DNA of 64,000 bases, taken from contig OOHM01000001.1 in assembly GCA_900320405.1 (NCBI GenBank), positions 288,394 through 352,393 of the forward strand, in the 5' to 3' direction. Positions 44,082 through 53,132 of this stretch are shown one piece after another. The translations under genes were made by a program, and so were the position numbers. The notes under the pieces are model-generated. The model saw nothing but the letters and a program-made list of their open reading frames with translations. It was not told the origin of the DNA and did no database searches. Each line of letters starts with the position of its first letter. Position 1 is the first letter of the stretch. This stretch comes from an uncultured Pseudomonadota bacterium (GTDB lineage Bacteria; Pseudomonadota; Alphaproteobacteria; Rs-D84).

Positions 44082-45587
44082 ATGAAATTATCAATATACG
44101 GTTTCAATGTTGCATTGGTATTATTATTGGTGCCGGGAATCGCCCGCGCAGAAAATCCGGATTTGAATACGTTGATTGGGACAAGTACCGGAGGATATGC
44201 TTATGTGAGTAATAGTGGTGGCATTGGTGGTAATAGTGTTAACGGTGTTGATACACCGGAAGATGCCGGTATAAATGCTAGTGATCGAAATGCGTTTGGA
44301 ATTAAATATGGGAATAATAAAATTATTACAGGGCACGGTCGTTGCAGCACGCGTGCGGGTACCACATTTAACTGGGATACTAATACATATAATAATGTGC
44401 CAGAAAATTTTGTAGAAACATTAACAAATCAAACAGGTCAAGAAGGTGCTGTATATTGCTATTGTAAATTGGAAACTTATATTTCTTCTGGAAATTTGTC
44501 ACAATCTTTGTCTGGCCCTTGGGTTTTAACTAATGATTGGTCGGATCAAACCAGTTCAGAATGTGCAGATTTTTGTGTCAGTGATTGTGCCAATATGTTG
44601 AGTTATAATGATCCTTCATATTATTTATCATATCGTACTGCGGTGTTTAATGCGTATGCGCCGTCGTCTTCGGCATCGGGCGATGCAATAACAACCCGAA
44701 CCTATGTTGATAATTTGTTGTCCGGGAAACAGGCGAAAATCACAACCACCGGCACAAATAAACTTATGACCTTTGGTTCGTCGGCGGGGAATATTGGCAC
44801 GCGTGATATTGTTGGCACACTTGGTACATCTACGACGGCAACCACGGTGCCAGAGGTCGGCCCAATCGTCGCCGGAATAAATTCTAAACAGGATATTGTA
44901 AATGGTATTGCCGGTCGTGTAATGGCCGGTACGGGTACGGCGGGATTGTTGGATGATAAATTGATATATACGGCACCGCTTGGTTTTACAAGTTCTTTGG
45001 TTACCGCGCAAACTGTTAATAGCATTGCCGCTGATGCCGCAAATAATGAATTAACCTGCGCCACATATGCAACCCCAGGTAACACCAGTAGTGAATGTTT
45101 GTTGTGGCAGATAAATACTGATAGTGCCACAAAGGTTAAAGTGTTAGAACCTAAAAAAGGAACCGGGTATTGTTTTAAGGCGTCTAATGGTAACCAATTG
45201 CTTACGGCGTGCACGGTAGAAAACAAGGGGGAGTGGGGTGCTGTTTTTACGGATTATACGGTATATGGTATTGCAATGTGCAGTTCGCATGCTATACCAA
45301 AAAACGGTAATGCATTTATAGAGGGTTATGTGCCAAATGTACAAAATCAACAATTTATTCAGGATGAATACGATACATGGGTTGCAAATGGGCGTCCAGA
45401 TTCATTTAATGGGGCTTACTGCTATTGCAAGATAACCACTCCATCCAGTTCGCGTTGGGTTGGTTTTAACTATGGAACTCCACAACTTAGAACTTGTCTG
45501 ATTGGCTGTTCGGGATATTGTGGTAATGCTTTAAAATTAAACGAATCTTCTAATTCTGCGTTTATAAATGCTTTGTATCGCCCATAA
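44082..45587 (+). CDS. Exported protein with duplicated YCYCK domain around a YVD/CLLW core
   Basis: 501 aa, AAAGGAC before ATG 44082. Signal peptide ending LLLVPGIARA. A domain with GAVYCYCKL...CADFCVSDC (about 127-175) and a C-terminal one with GAYCYCKI...CLIGCSGYC (about 445-490) share the order YCYCK-C-x3-C-x3-C, so one arose from the other. Between them lie RTYVDNLLSGKQAKI and CATYATPGNTSSECLLW. Likely secreted and disulfide-bonded. Terminator at 45612. Confidence 0.78.
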   Translation: MKLSIYGFNVALVLLLVPGIARAENPDLNTLIGTSTGGYAYVSNSGGIGGNSVNGVDTPEDAGINASDRNAFGIKYGNNKIITGHGRCSTRAGTTFNWDTNTYNNVPENFVETLTNQTGQEGAVYCYCKLETYISSGNLSQSLSGPWVLTNDWSDQTSSECADFCVSDCANMLSYNDPSYYLSYRTAVFNAYAPSSSASGDAITTRTYVDNLLSGKQAKITTTGTNKLMTFGSSAGNIGTRDIVGTLGTSTTATTVPEVGPIVAGINSKQDIVNGIAGRVMAGTGTAGLLDDKLIYTAPLGFTSSLVTAQTVNSIAADAANNELTCATYATPGNTSSECLLWQINTDSATKVKVLEPKKGTGYCFKASNGNQLLTACTVENKGEWGAVFTDYTVYGIAMCSSHAIPKNGNAFIEGYVPNVQNQQFIQDEYDTWVANGRPDSFNGAYCYCKITTPSSSRWVGFNYGTPQLRTCLIGCSGYCGNALKLNESSNSAFINALYRP

Positions 45588-45611
45588 TAAAAACAAAGCA
45601 TTCTGGTAATC

Positions 45612-45627
45612 CCCCGCGATTGCGGGG
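45612..45627 (+). terminator. Terminator of the 44082 gene
   Basis: CCCCGC/GCGGGG with a GATT loop, then TTTTGTTTTT. Confidence 0.75.
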
Positions 45628-45789
45628 TTTTGTTTTTGCCAACCATCGATAAAATCGTCATCCCGACGAAAGTCGCGATACATTCCGGACCGCGGTGAAT
45701 CCAAAGGAGGGGCGGCCTGCGCCGTAACGACGATAAATGGGGGGGGTGATGACACAAAAAAAGGTTGCCGTTTGTGCAACCGTTTTTAC

Positions 45790-45836
45790 CGACCAGTGAC
45801 ACAGATAATAAAAGTGTGGGATAAATATTTTCCATT
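45790..45836 (-). pseudogene. Fragment of the D,D-carboxypeptidase 5' end (copy B)
   Basis: Minus-strand reading gives IYPTLLLSVSLV, as in the signal peptide of the intact gene at 41895-43076, then diverges; the start codon segment is gone. It is a by-product of the promoter duplication, not a gene. The rest of 45588-46014 holds a terminator, a partial GTCATCCCG element (~45657), a G8 run and the promoter. Confidence 0.7.
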
Positions 45837-45863
45837 TCAAACAGATTTTTTACAAAAATGCCC

Positions 45864-45893
45864 TTGACTAGATTTATGCTTTTTTGCTATACC
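45864..45893 (+). promoter_or_regulatory. Promoter of the 46015 gene
   Basis: TTGACT (45864-45869), 18-bp spacer, TATACC (45888-45893); the RNA begins with a CTGTGT/ACACAG hairpin and has a ~120-nt leader. Confidence 0.65.
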
Positions 45894-46014
45894 TGTGTTG
45901 AACACAGATGGGAATTTGTTTCTGGACTCTGAGATACCGGTAATATATGATTTCTTGGATATCCCGGCACCAATTCCAACAGAAGGTTCTTTTATAAGTG
46001 GAAAGAGGGAAAGT

Positions 46015-48171
46015 ATGAGCAAAAAATTCTTATTCGCCATAATCGCGGCGGTTGCCGCCGATCCTGCATTTGCGAATCGGGTTGTGACATCACAAACTTA
46101 TGTTGACAATAAATTGGCGGAAAAGGTTAATATTGCCCAGGGCACAGGCACGAACAACGCAAATGTTGGTAAAACATTGGTTGTAAATTCACAGGGAAAT
46201 TTGGAATTGGGCACTGTTTCCGCCGATAATTTTGTAGAGAACAGTATAACCGATGGTGTAACAAACAAGGCCCCATCCGAAAATGCCGTCCACGACGCAT
46301 TAGAAAATAAACAGGACACAATCGAAACGGAAGAGGTGACATATACCGATCCAGAAGATAGTGCGGTTTATCAATTACCGTCACTGGTCGCATACGATTC
46401 TACAAACGGCGTAAACGGCGACAGAATCGGTCTTTTGGATGCGCCCATTGGTGGCGGCGGGCTAAGCTTCCTTGCTTATGATGTTGACCCAACGAATTCC
46501 GATTATGCGGTATACGATAATTATATCCCAACCGTCCGTGCTGTGGCCACCGCGTTAAGTGATTTAACCCCTCTTGCTTGGTCTCCTTCACTCCAATCCC
46601 CGATAGTTAATTACAGCACGACTTTCAGCGCCGCCAGCGATACATGGCCAAACGGTAGATTTAACAGTATACCGCGATTGTCAATCCTTGCGAACGGCCT
46701 TGCATTGAAACAAAACAAAATCCCGGCGACGGGAACTGCACCGTTTGATCAAGATGACGGCAGTGTCTTGGTGACCACGGATACCGCGGGTAATGTTGAA
46801 GAACGCTTTATATGGACCGCAGATACTTATGATGGCGCTTCGTGGAATCCTGTTGATAATCCATCTATTACATCGAATGCCGTACAGCGCGCAATTCCAA
46901 ATGTTGGTGCGGTTTATGCCGGGTTGTATGGCAAACAAGAAAAATTGGTGGCGAATAATGCGACAACATATCCAAATGGTTCTTTGGTTGCATATGGGGC
47001 AACGTCGGGCGTACCCACGGCCAAAAAGATTGTGACCTCGCTGGCAACTAATGGAACCGATATTCCGACCGACGGTGCGGTTGAAAAAGCGGTGGCGCAT
47101 AAACAAAACATAATCAAGGCAAGCGAATGGGAATATCGTGATGGCACCACAATTCCCGGTGTTGTAACCTCCAGTTCCCTAGAGGGTGGAGTCGAGGAAC
47201 GTATGATTTTGGATAAAATGGCGGCAGGTGACAAAGCTATTCTATACACGGTGAACAAAGGATATGATGAAGATGGAGCGGCGGCGGGTATTACAAGTGA
47301 CATAGGCAGCAAGAGTGTTTCGGCCCATGATGTAAATAACGCGGTTCCAACGACGGAAATGACAATTGCTATTGCAAAGGCCGCGGCAAAAGTTGCCATT
47401 CCGGCGGGAACGGCGGGCGATGTTGTCACGTACAGCGGCACATCCGGCCAATTCGGTAAAGCCGAGGTCATGTCTTCTTTGGACAATTATGATTCACGTG
47501 TCCATTCAAACAATTTGGTAAATGCGGGGGCGGTTGTCGGTGCTTTGAATGCCCAGAATGCCCACACGATAAACGGGGCGCCATTGTCAAATGCGGCATC
47601 TGTGTTTTATGGAACATCTTCAACCGACGCGACAATCAAGACCAAGGAGGTTAGTATTCCAAGTATAACGACACTTAGCGTTGGAACCATGATTATTGTT
47701 CAGCCAAGCGAGACCTCAACGGCTGCAGGAAGTTCATTAAAATTGAATAATTTTGATGCGTATCCAATGCGCTATAACAATGAGGCAATAACCACATCAA
47801 CGGATAGTATCGTTTGGTCTGCCGCATACCCATCAATATTCGTTTTTGATGGAACATATTGGCGATTTGTGGCGCGTGGTTATGATGCGACTTATACCGC
47901 AATGACTATTGAAGATGGTGTCGCCGGCACATCAACAACAAGCAGGGTGATGACCGCATATCGATTGAAACGAATAATCCAGGGAACAACGCTTGCCGGA
48001 ATTGATACCACCGCTACAACCGCGGTTGCGGCAACCGACAGCATCACAACGGGTATCGGTAAATTGCAGGGCCAGGTTAATACCAAACAATCAAAAAAGG
48101 TTTGTACACGTTGGTTGGATAATAGCGAACACACCGATGCGAATTGTTTGTTGTGGAACCTGCCGGATTAG
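46015..48171 (+). CDS. Large exported YVD/CLLW-family fibre-like protein
   Basis: 718 aa. ATG 46015 with GAGGGAAAG. Signal peptide MSKKFLFAIIAAVAADPAFA, then SQTYVDNKLAEKV. The long middle repeats units with SENAVHDALENKQDTI, GLALKQNKI, GLYGKQEKL, AVEKAVAHKQNII, so KQ[D/N/E]xI/L turns recur every ~100 residues, as in trimeric fibres. End: CTRWLDNSEHTDANCLLWNLPD. It overlaps the convergent mtaB by four bases. Likely surface fibre; no enzymatic motif. Confidence 0.82.
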   Translation: MSKKFLFAIIAAVAADPAFANRVVTSQTYVDNKLAEKVNIAQGTGTNNANVGKTLVVNSQGNLELGTVSADNFVENSITDGVTNKAPSENAVHDALENKQDTIETEEVTYTDPEDSAVYQLPSLVAYDSTNGVNGDRIGLLDAPIGGGGLSFLAYDVDPTNSDYAVYDNYIPTVRAVATALSDLTPLAWSPSLQSPIVNYSTTFSAASDTWPNGRFNSIPRLSILANGLALKQNKIPATGTAPFDQDDGSVLVTTDTAGNVEERFIWTADTYDGASWNPVDNPSITSNAVQRAIPNVGAVYAGLYGKQEKLVANNATTYPNGSLVAYGATSGVPTAKKIVTSLATNGTDIPTDGAVEKAVAHKQNIIKASEWEYRDGTTIPGVVTSSSLEGGVEERMILDKMAAGDKAILYTVNKGYDEDGAAAGITSDIGSKSVSAHDVNNAVPTTEMTIAIAKAAAKVAIPAGTAGDVVTYSGTSGQFGKAEVMSSLDNYDSRVHSNNLVNAGAVVGALNAQNAHTINGAPLSNAASVFYGTSSTDATIKTKEVSIPSITTLSVGTMIIVQPSETSTAAGSSLKLNNFDAYPMRYNNEAITTSTDSIVWSAAYPSIFVFDGTYWRFVARGYDATYTAMTIEDGVAGTSTTSRVMTAYRLKRIIQGTTLAGIDTTATTAVAATDSITTGIGKLQGQVNTKQSKKVCTRWLDNSEHTDANCLLWNLPD

Positions 48172-49406
48172 GCGCAGGTGCCTGTAATTACATCACCGTC
48201 CATACCCGTAATATTAACATCGCAAATGGTGCGGGCGGGAATTGATGTGCCGGCAATTTGGACCGGAATGTCGTCCGGTGTGCGTGCCATATTGTTTGAT
48301 TCCACCAATACCGATGTGCGCGTTCCAATCAATTTTGCCATAAATTCGCGCATATTTTCCGCCGCCGCATCGGTTATGATTTTAACCCGTCGTTTGGATT
48401 CCGCGCGCGGAATTTGCCCATCCATTTCCGCCGCCACTGTGCCGGGCCGGGGCGAATATGGAAATGCGTGCACGCGAATTGGTTTTAATTCGCGAACCAA
48501 TGCCAATGTCTCGGCAAATAATTCGTCTGATTCCCCCGGAAAACCACAGATTATGTCCCAACCGAAACTGACGCGACCCGCGGACAATTGCACCAATTCA
48601 CGGACCGTGTCCGCCGTGTGTCGCCGCCGCATTGCGCGCAAAATTGTATTTGAACCGGATTGCATAGAAAGGTGCAAATGTGGCATAAACCGCGCATCAC
48701 ACCGCATCATTTCAATAATGTCGCGAATTGCCGGCACCGCCGGGTCAACCGAAGACAATCGCAACCGACGCAGCCCCTGTACATCGTCTAATAACCGCCG
48801 GCACAGGTCGGATATTAAAAACGGCCGCCCATCATAAACCCGCACATACGACGCCGCATCTACACCGGTCAGTACGACTTCCCAAAATCCATTTTGCGTC
48901 GCCCGGCACACATCCGCCAATATGTCGTCGTATTCAAATGAAACAGATGGCCCCCGCAGAATGCGCGTCACACAATATGTGCAATCGTGATTACAACCAT
49001 TTTGAACCTGAACGAATTTTTTGGACAATTTCTCGTCCCCATCAAAGTTCCCCGCGAACGAATTGCCGCGTGTGCAGTCCGCCGCCATACCCAAATATGC
49101 ATCTAAATTCATCTTTTGATTGTTTGGAATAACGACCGCGCCCGGAATCTTTTTGAACAAATCGGGATTGCGTGTCGCGCCGCATCCCGTCACAAAAATT
49201 GTCACCCCCGGGTTTTCGCGCGCGATTTTACGCACGGTCTGGCCGCATTGACGTTCGGCCTCCCCGGTGACGGAACAAGTGTTCACAACCACGGCGCAAA
49301 TTCCGTGCGCGGCCAACATATTTTTTATCTTTTCGCATTCCAACGCATTAAGCCGGCAACCAAAAGACAAAGTTTTTATATCTTTTTTATCATTTTCTAC
49401 TTGCAT
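48168..49406 (-). CDS. mtaB: tRNA t6A37 methylthiotransferase MtaB
   Basis: 412 aa. ATG 49406 has AAGGAT at good distance; an ATG at 49415 lies inside that SD. N-terminal UPF0004 domain with three Cys (FGCRLN, NTCSVT, TGCGAT) and radical-SAM CNHDCTYC (CxxxCxxC), then a partial TRAM end. Converts t6A37 to ms2t6A37 in tRNAs reading ANN codons. Confidence 0.92.
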   Translation of the reverse strand: MQVENDKKDIKTLSFGCRLNALECEKIKNMLAAHGICAVVVNTCSVTGEAERQCGQTVRKIARENPGVTIFVTGCGATRNPDLFKKIPGAVVIPNNQKMNLDAYLGMAADCTRGNSFAGNFDGDEKLSKKFVQVQNGCNHDCTYCVTRILRGPSVSFEYDDILADVCRATQNGFWEVVLTGVDAASYVRVYDGRPFLISDLCRRLLDDVQGLRRLRLSSVDPAVPAIRDIIEMMRCDARFMPHLHLSMQSGSNTILRAMRRRHTADTVRELVQLSAGRVSFGWDIICGFPGESDELFAETLALVRELKPIRVHAFPYSPRPGTVAAEMDGQIPRAESKRRVKIITDAAAENMREFMAKLIGTRTSVLVESNNMARTPDDIPVQIAGTSIPARTICDVNITGMDGDVITGTCA

Positions 49407-49465
49407 TTTGACCATCCTTGGGGCATTATAGCGAGACGAAAATATATTTCAACAAAGGATTTATA

Positions 49466-49858
49466 ATGGCACGCACAACAAATTCTGATACATTACCATT
49501 CGTGGAAAGCAGATATGAACTGGGGATGTTGGCATCGCAACGCGTCCGCGATTTGAACGGTGGCGCCACGCCGGTTGTGGAACGCGGGACCGACAAACCA
49601 ACCGTGACCGCATTGCGCGAAATCGCAAGTGGGAAATTGGATGTCGCCAATCTGCGCCATGAATTTGTGCAATCTTACAAAGAAACACCGGTTGTTGAAA
49701 ATGCCGATGAAGAAACATTAGAGGTAAACAGTGTTGATCCGGCACTGCGCGAAATCGATGCAGAATTGGAAGAAACATTGGTTTCCGACGATGCGGAAAA
49801 TGCGGCGGAATTGGTCGCCGAAGATACGCCTGACGACGACGCATCCGACGATGAATAA
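49466..49858 (+). CDS. rpoZ: RNA polymerase omega subunit
   Basis: 130 aa from ATG 49466 with AAAGGA. ESRYELGMLASQRVRDLNGG and TVTALREIASGKLD are the omega core; the acidic tail (DDAENAAELVAEDTPDDD) is common in Alphaproteobacteria. Assembles the beta' subunit. Confidence 0.95.
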   Translation: MARTTNSDTLPFVESRYELGMLASQRVRDLNGGATPVVERGTDKPTVTALREIASGKLDVANLRHEFVQSYKETPVVENADEETLEVNSVDPALREIDAELEETLVSDDAENAAELVAEDTPDDDASDDE

Positions 49859-49871
49859 TTTATAAAAATCC

Positions 49872-49962
49872 GGAGATGTCGCATAGTTGGTCTAGTGCGC
49901 CACATTGGAAATGTGGTATACGGGCAACCGTATCAAGGGTTCGAATCCCTTCATCTCCGCCA
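49872..49962 (+). tRNA. tRNA-Ser (GGA)
   Basis: 91 nt with encoded CCA. Acceptor GGAGATG/CATCTCC, anticodon GGA in CATTGGAAATG, long variable arm (TATACGGGCAACCGTA), T-loop GGTTCGAATCC. An 18-nt inverted copy of its 3' end lies at 50010-50027. Confidence 0.95.
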
Positions 49963-49974
49963 CAATAAAATCTT

Positions 49975-50000
49975 AAAAATCCACCAAGGGGTGGATTTTT
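49975..50000 (+). terminator. tRNA-Ser terminator
   Basis: Stem AAAAATCCACC/GGTGGATTTTT (49975-49985 with 49990-50000), loop AAGG, T-rich tail. Confidence 0.8.
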
Positions 50001-50070
50001 TGATTTTACTGGCGGAGATGAAGGGATGTGTGCGAGCGTATGCGCAGCACACAATCCGCGAATAAACAAT
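49993..50070. repeat. Terminator-linked repeat, copy 1, with inverted tRNA-Ser end
   Basis: Shares GGATTTTTTGATTTTACTGGC (in two parts) and a 45-bp block (50026-50070 = 50198-50242) with copy 2. Between them it carries TGGCGGAGATGAAGGGAT, the inverse of the tRNA-Ser 3' end. The 45-bp block contains a TGTGTGC/GCACACA inverted repeat. Confidence 0.7.
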
Positions 50071-50150
50071 TAGAAAAATCATAAAAATCGCCGGGACAAG
50101 ATTTTTATAGATTTTGATTATTGTTTATCAAGACATCAAATTTAATCTTA

Positions 50151-50242
50151 AAAATCCGCGACTGCGGATTTTTTGATTTTACTGGCTTCGACATGGAATG
50201 TGTGCGAGCGTATGCGCAGCACACAATCCGCGAATAAACAAT
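50151..50242. repeat. Terminator-linked repeat, copy 2
   Basis: A terminator stem (50151-50159 with 50164-50172), the 50166-50186 block and the 45-bp block (50198-50242) repeat copy 1. The unique middle, TTCGACATGGA, follows TGGC as an inverted tRNA 3' end would, but matches no tRNA in this window. Confidence 0.65.
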
Positions 50243-50317
50243 CCGGTAAAAATTCCACTTGCCCGATGTGTGCAAAATCTGTATCATAAATGCGCACAGA
50301 GTAGGGGACAAATCAAT

Positions 50318-52924
50318 ATGAAATATCGGGGGCTGACCGCCGCACGGGTCGTGGCAAATCGCAAAAAATACGGCGCAAACACTATGCCAGAGGTGCCGGC
50401 AAAAACCGTGTGGCATTTTCTGTTGGATGTTTTTCGTGACAAAATCAATCTGATTTTATTGATTATGACGATTATATTCGCCGTGCTTGCCATTTTGGGC
50501 TATGGCGAATTGACCGAGGCATTGGGGATTGGCGCGGTTCTTATAATTGTATGCATTGTAAATGTTGTGACGCAAATGCGTGCCCAACACAGTACAATAG
50601 AACTGCGGCGACGCGCATCGAAATTGATGTGTAATGTTGTGCGGGATGGGCGTGTTCGCAATATCGACAGTACCGAAATCGTTGTCGGCGATACTGTTGT
50701 TATCCAGGCGGGCGAAACAATCCCCGCCGATGGTTACATTATTGCCGGTCGCGTTGCGGTCAATAATTCCGTCCTGAACGGCGAAAGCGCCGAAGTTCAT
50801 AAATCACCAACAAAAAAATTCAAATATGATGATGTCGCGCCGATTACCGCAGAAGATTATATCGATTCAAATCATTTGTTTGCCGGCACCACTGTCCAGG
50901 GCGGTGGCGGTGTGATGCGCGTCACGCGTGTGGGTGCAAATACAGAAAATGCCCGAATTTTGGCAACATTGGACAATGTGACGGATGTCAAGACCACACT
51001 GCAATTACAATTGGACCGACTGGCGGGTAAAATTGGAAAAATTGGCGCGATTTGTGCGGTATCTGTTGCGGTATTAATTATGGTATTGCACTTTATGCGT
51101 GATGCGCCGGCAACCACGGGCGACGTGGTTTATATTATTGTGTCCGCAATCACATTGGGTTTAACAATCTTTATCGCCGCCGTTCCCGAAGGTTTGCCGT
51201 TTATAATCGGGATAATCACGGCCCAGAACGCCCGTAAAATGACGCGGGCAAACCTGTTGGCCAAAAATCCGCACAAGATTCCCGAGGCCGGCAATATAAA
51301 ATTATTGTGCACAGATAAAACTGGTACGATAACATTTGGTCATATGCAACCGGTGGCGAATTACCTGGGCGACGGGACAAATGTCGGGTTTGATATTACA
51401 TCGTCCGCGGCCGCGGCAGAAATTGCGCATAACATAGTCTTGAACGGGCGTGCAATGTTGGATGCAAACGGCAACATTGTTGGCGGTAACAGTACGGAAC
51501 GCGCACTGTTTGGCACATTAAATTTAACCCCGCGGCGTGTCGCATCTATCAAGCGCGCATATCAAACAATTGCCAAGATTCCATTTTCCAGTGCGCGTAA
51601 GTTTTCCGCCACAACGGTACGTGGCCCGAACGGTACACGAACATATGTTATGGCCGCGCCCGAGATTATATTGGCGCACGCGAACCGATATATTGACGCA
51701 TCTGGTGCGGTTCATTCAATGCACCGTGCGCGTGTAAATCGATTGATGGTGACCAATGCGCGCCGGGCAATGCGGGTTATTGCAACGGCATACTATGATG
51801 GAAAAATTTCGGGCGATAACATCCCGGATGGTTTGGTATTTGTGGCGTTGTCCATTATGCGCGATGAAATCCGTCCCGGGGTGACCGATGTGGTTGCGGC
51901 ACTGCGGCAATCGGGTGTTCGTGTTATGATGATAACGGGCGATAATCTGGAAACGGCGCGGCAAATTGCGGCGGAATCCGGAATTATCTCAAACGATATG
52001 GATGTTGCGGTTACGGCGACAGAATTCGATTCTTGGCCGGACGCGCGTGCACGCAAAATTTTGCCACGCATTGCGGTAATTGCGCGCGCCACCCCCCAGA
52101 CTAAATTGCGTGTGGTTGAATTGGCGCGTCGTGACGGTATCAGTATCGGTATGTGCGGCGACGGCACAAACGACGCCCCGGCGTTAAAAGGCGCGGATGT
52201 CGGTTTTGCCATGGGCGACAGTACCGATGTATGCAAGGGCGCAAGTGATATTATCATTGTGGACAATAATTTCATATCTATCACGAACAGCATTTTAATG
52301 GGTCGCACATTTATGCATAATGTTGTGAATTTCCTGCGGTTTCAATTACCGATAAACTTTATATTGGTCGCGGTCAGTATTCTGTTCCCGCTGGTTCTGG
52401 GGTTTGATGCGATAGTGGCGGTTCAAATTTTGATTATAAACATTATTATCGACAGTTTGAATTCATTGGCATTTGGCGGGGAACCACCACGACCCGAATA
52501 TATGCGCGAACCGGTTGGTGGCAAAAATTCGCCACTTATTACATGGCAAACGGTTAAATCTGTAATATGGACAACGGTTGCAGGTGTGTTTATTTTAACA
52601 TTGACCATATTACCACCGATTTCGGGTGTGTTTGGCGGGCCGGCAACGGCCATGTCGGCGCGATTTGCGGTTTTGGTAACAATGGCGATGCTGAACGGAT
52701 TTGTGGTGCGCGTGCCGGGGTATAATATATTCTGGCATTTGAAATCGAACCCAATGTTTATATTGGTTGCATTGTTTGTGTTTGCCGGAACATACCTAAG
52801 TGTGACATTTGGGGGTCCGGCATTGCATTTGGCGCCATTGACCCCGACCCAATGGTTGGCGGTTGTGTGCATTGCGGTTTTGATAATACCGATAAATATG
52901 CTGTATCGTGCGATTAACAAGTAA
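50318..52924 (+). CDS. P2-type cation-transporting ATPase (Ca2+-ATPase-like)
   Basis: 868 aa from ATG 50318 (AGGGGA upstream; the frame runs further up through the repeat but is not homologous). N-terminal cation-ATPase domain, actuator loop NGES (154-157), PEGLP (290-294) in M4, phosphorylation site DKTGT (333-337), hinge GDGTNDAPALKGAD, and a six-helix C-terminal Cation_ATPase_C region. PEGL with these features fits Ca2+ export. The protein is slightly short because the N-domain is compact. Confidence 0.92.
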   Translation: MKYRGLTAARVVANRKKYGANTMPEVPAKTVWHFLLDVFRDKINLILLIMTIIFAVLAILGYGELTEALGIGAVLIIVCIVNVVTQMRAQHSTIELRRRASKLMCNVVRDGRVRNIDSTEIVVGDTVVIQAGETIPADGYIIAGRVAVNNSVLNGESAEVHKSPTKKFKYDDVAPITAEDYIDSNHLFAGTTVQGGGGVMRVTRVGANTENARILATLDNVTDVKTTLQLQLDRLAGKIGKIGAICAVSVAVLIMVLHFMRDAPATTGDVVYIIVSAITLGLTIFIAAVPEGLPFIIGIITAQNARKMTRANLLAKNPHKIPEAGNIKLLCTDKTGTITFGHMQPVANYLGDGTNVGFDITSSAAAAEIAHNIVLNGRAMLDANGNIVGGNSTERALFGTLNLTPRRVASIKRAYQTIAKIPFSSARKFSATTVRGPNGTRTYVMAAPEIILAHANRYIDASGAVHSMHRARVNRLMVTNARRAMRVIATAYYDGKISGDNIPDGLVFVALSIMRDEIRPGVTDVVAALRQSGVRVMMITGDNLETARQIAAESGIISNDMDVAVTATEFDSWPDARARKILPRIAVIARATPQTKLRVVELARRDGISIGMCGDGTNDAPALKGADVGFAMGDSTDVCKGASDIIIVDNNFISITNSILMGRTFMHNVVNFLRFQLPINFILVAVSILFPLVLGFDAIVAVQILIINIIIDSLNSLAFGGEPPRPEYMREPVGGKNSPLITWQTVKSVIWTTVAGVFILTLTILPPISGVFGGPATAMSARFAVLVTMAMLNGFVVRVPGYNIFWHLKSNPMFILVALFVFAGTYLSVTFGGPALHLAPLTPTQWLAVVCIAVLIIPINMLYRAINK

Positions 52925-52941
52925 AGTGGTTAATGGTTGAT

Positions 52942-52967
52942 AAAACCGGCGGAAATTCGCCGGTTTT
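52942..52967 (+). terminator. Terminator of the P-type ATPase gene
   Basis: Ten-bp stem 52942-52951 with 52958-52967, loop GAAATT, T-run. Confidence 0.85.
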
Positions 52968-52978
52968 TTCGTATTCAC

Positions 52979-53132
52979 CTGGTCAAAAAAAGGTACCTTT
53001 TTGTCCAGTACTTTTTTTGGAAAATGCGATTCAGTAAAATCAACGACTTACAAAATCACCGGGGTGGTCAAAATAAAGGTACCTTTAATGTATCATATGG
53101 ACATACCAAACAAGCAAGAAAGGAAGGGAAAT
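52979..53132 (+). repeat. Promoter-region repeat, copy 2, with GGTACC sites
   Basis: Matches 38993-39152 with few changes. Two intact AAAGGTACCTTT palindromes (52989-53000 and 53076-53087) lie 87 bp apart, each after GGTCAAAA. Ends in AGGAAGGG and the ATG of the 53133 gene. Confidence 0.72.

Noticed and set aside
39740..45746. Phase-variable G-runs (G9 at ~39740, G8 at ~45739)
   Set aside because: Both lie in intergenic DNA with no promoter spacer or coding frame that would be switched.
45470..45835. 121-codon minus frame starting like the carboxypeptidase signal peptide
   Set aside because: Only the first residues match; the rest is the antisense of the 44082 gene end and intergenic DNA, so it is scored as a fragment.
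49860..50069. Minus-strand frame across tRNA-Ser
   Set aside because: It is a translation of the tRNA and its terminator repeat, a common false call.
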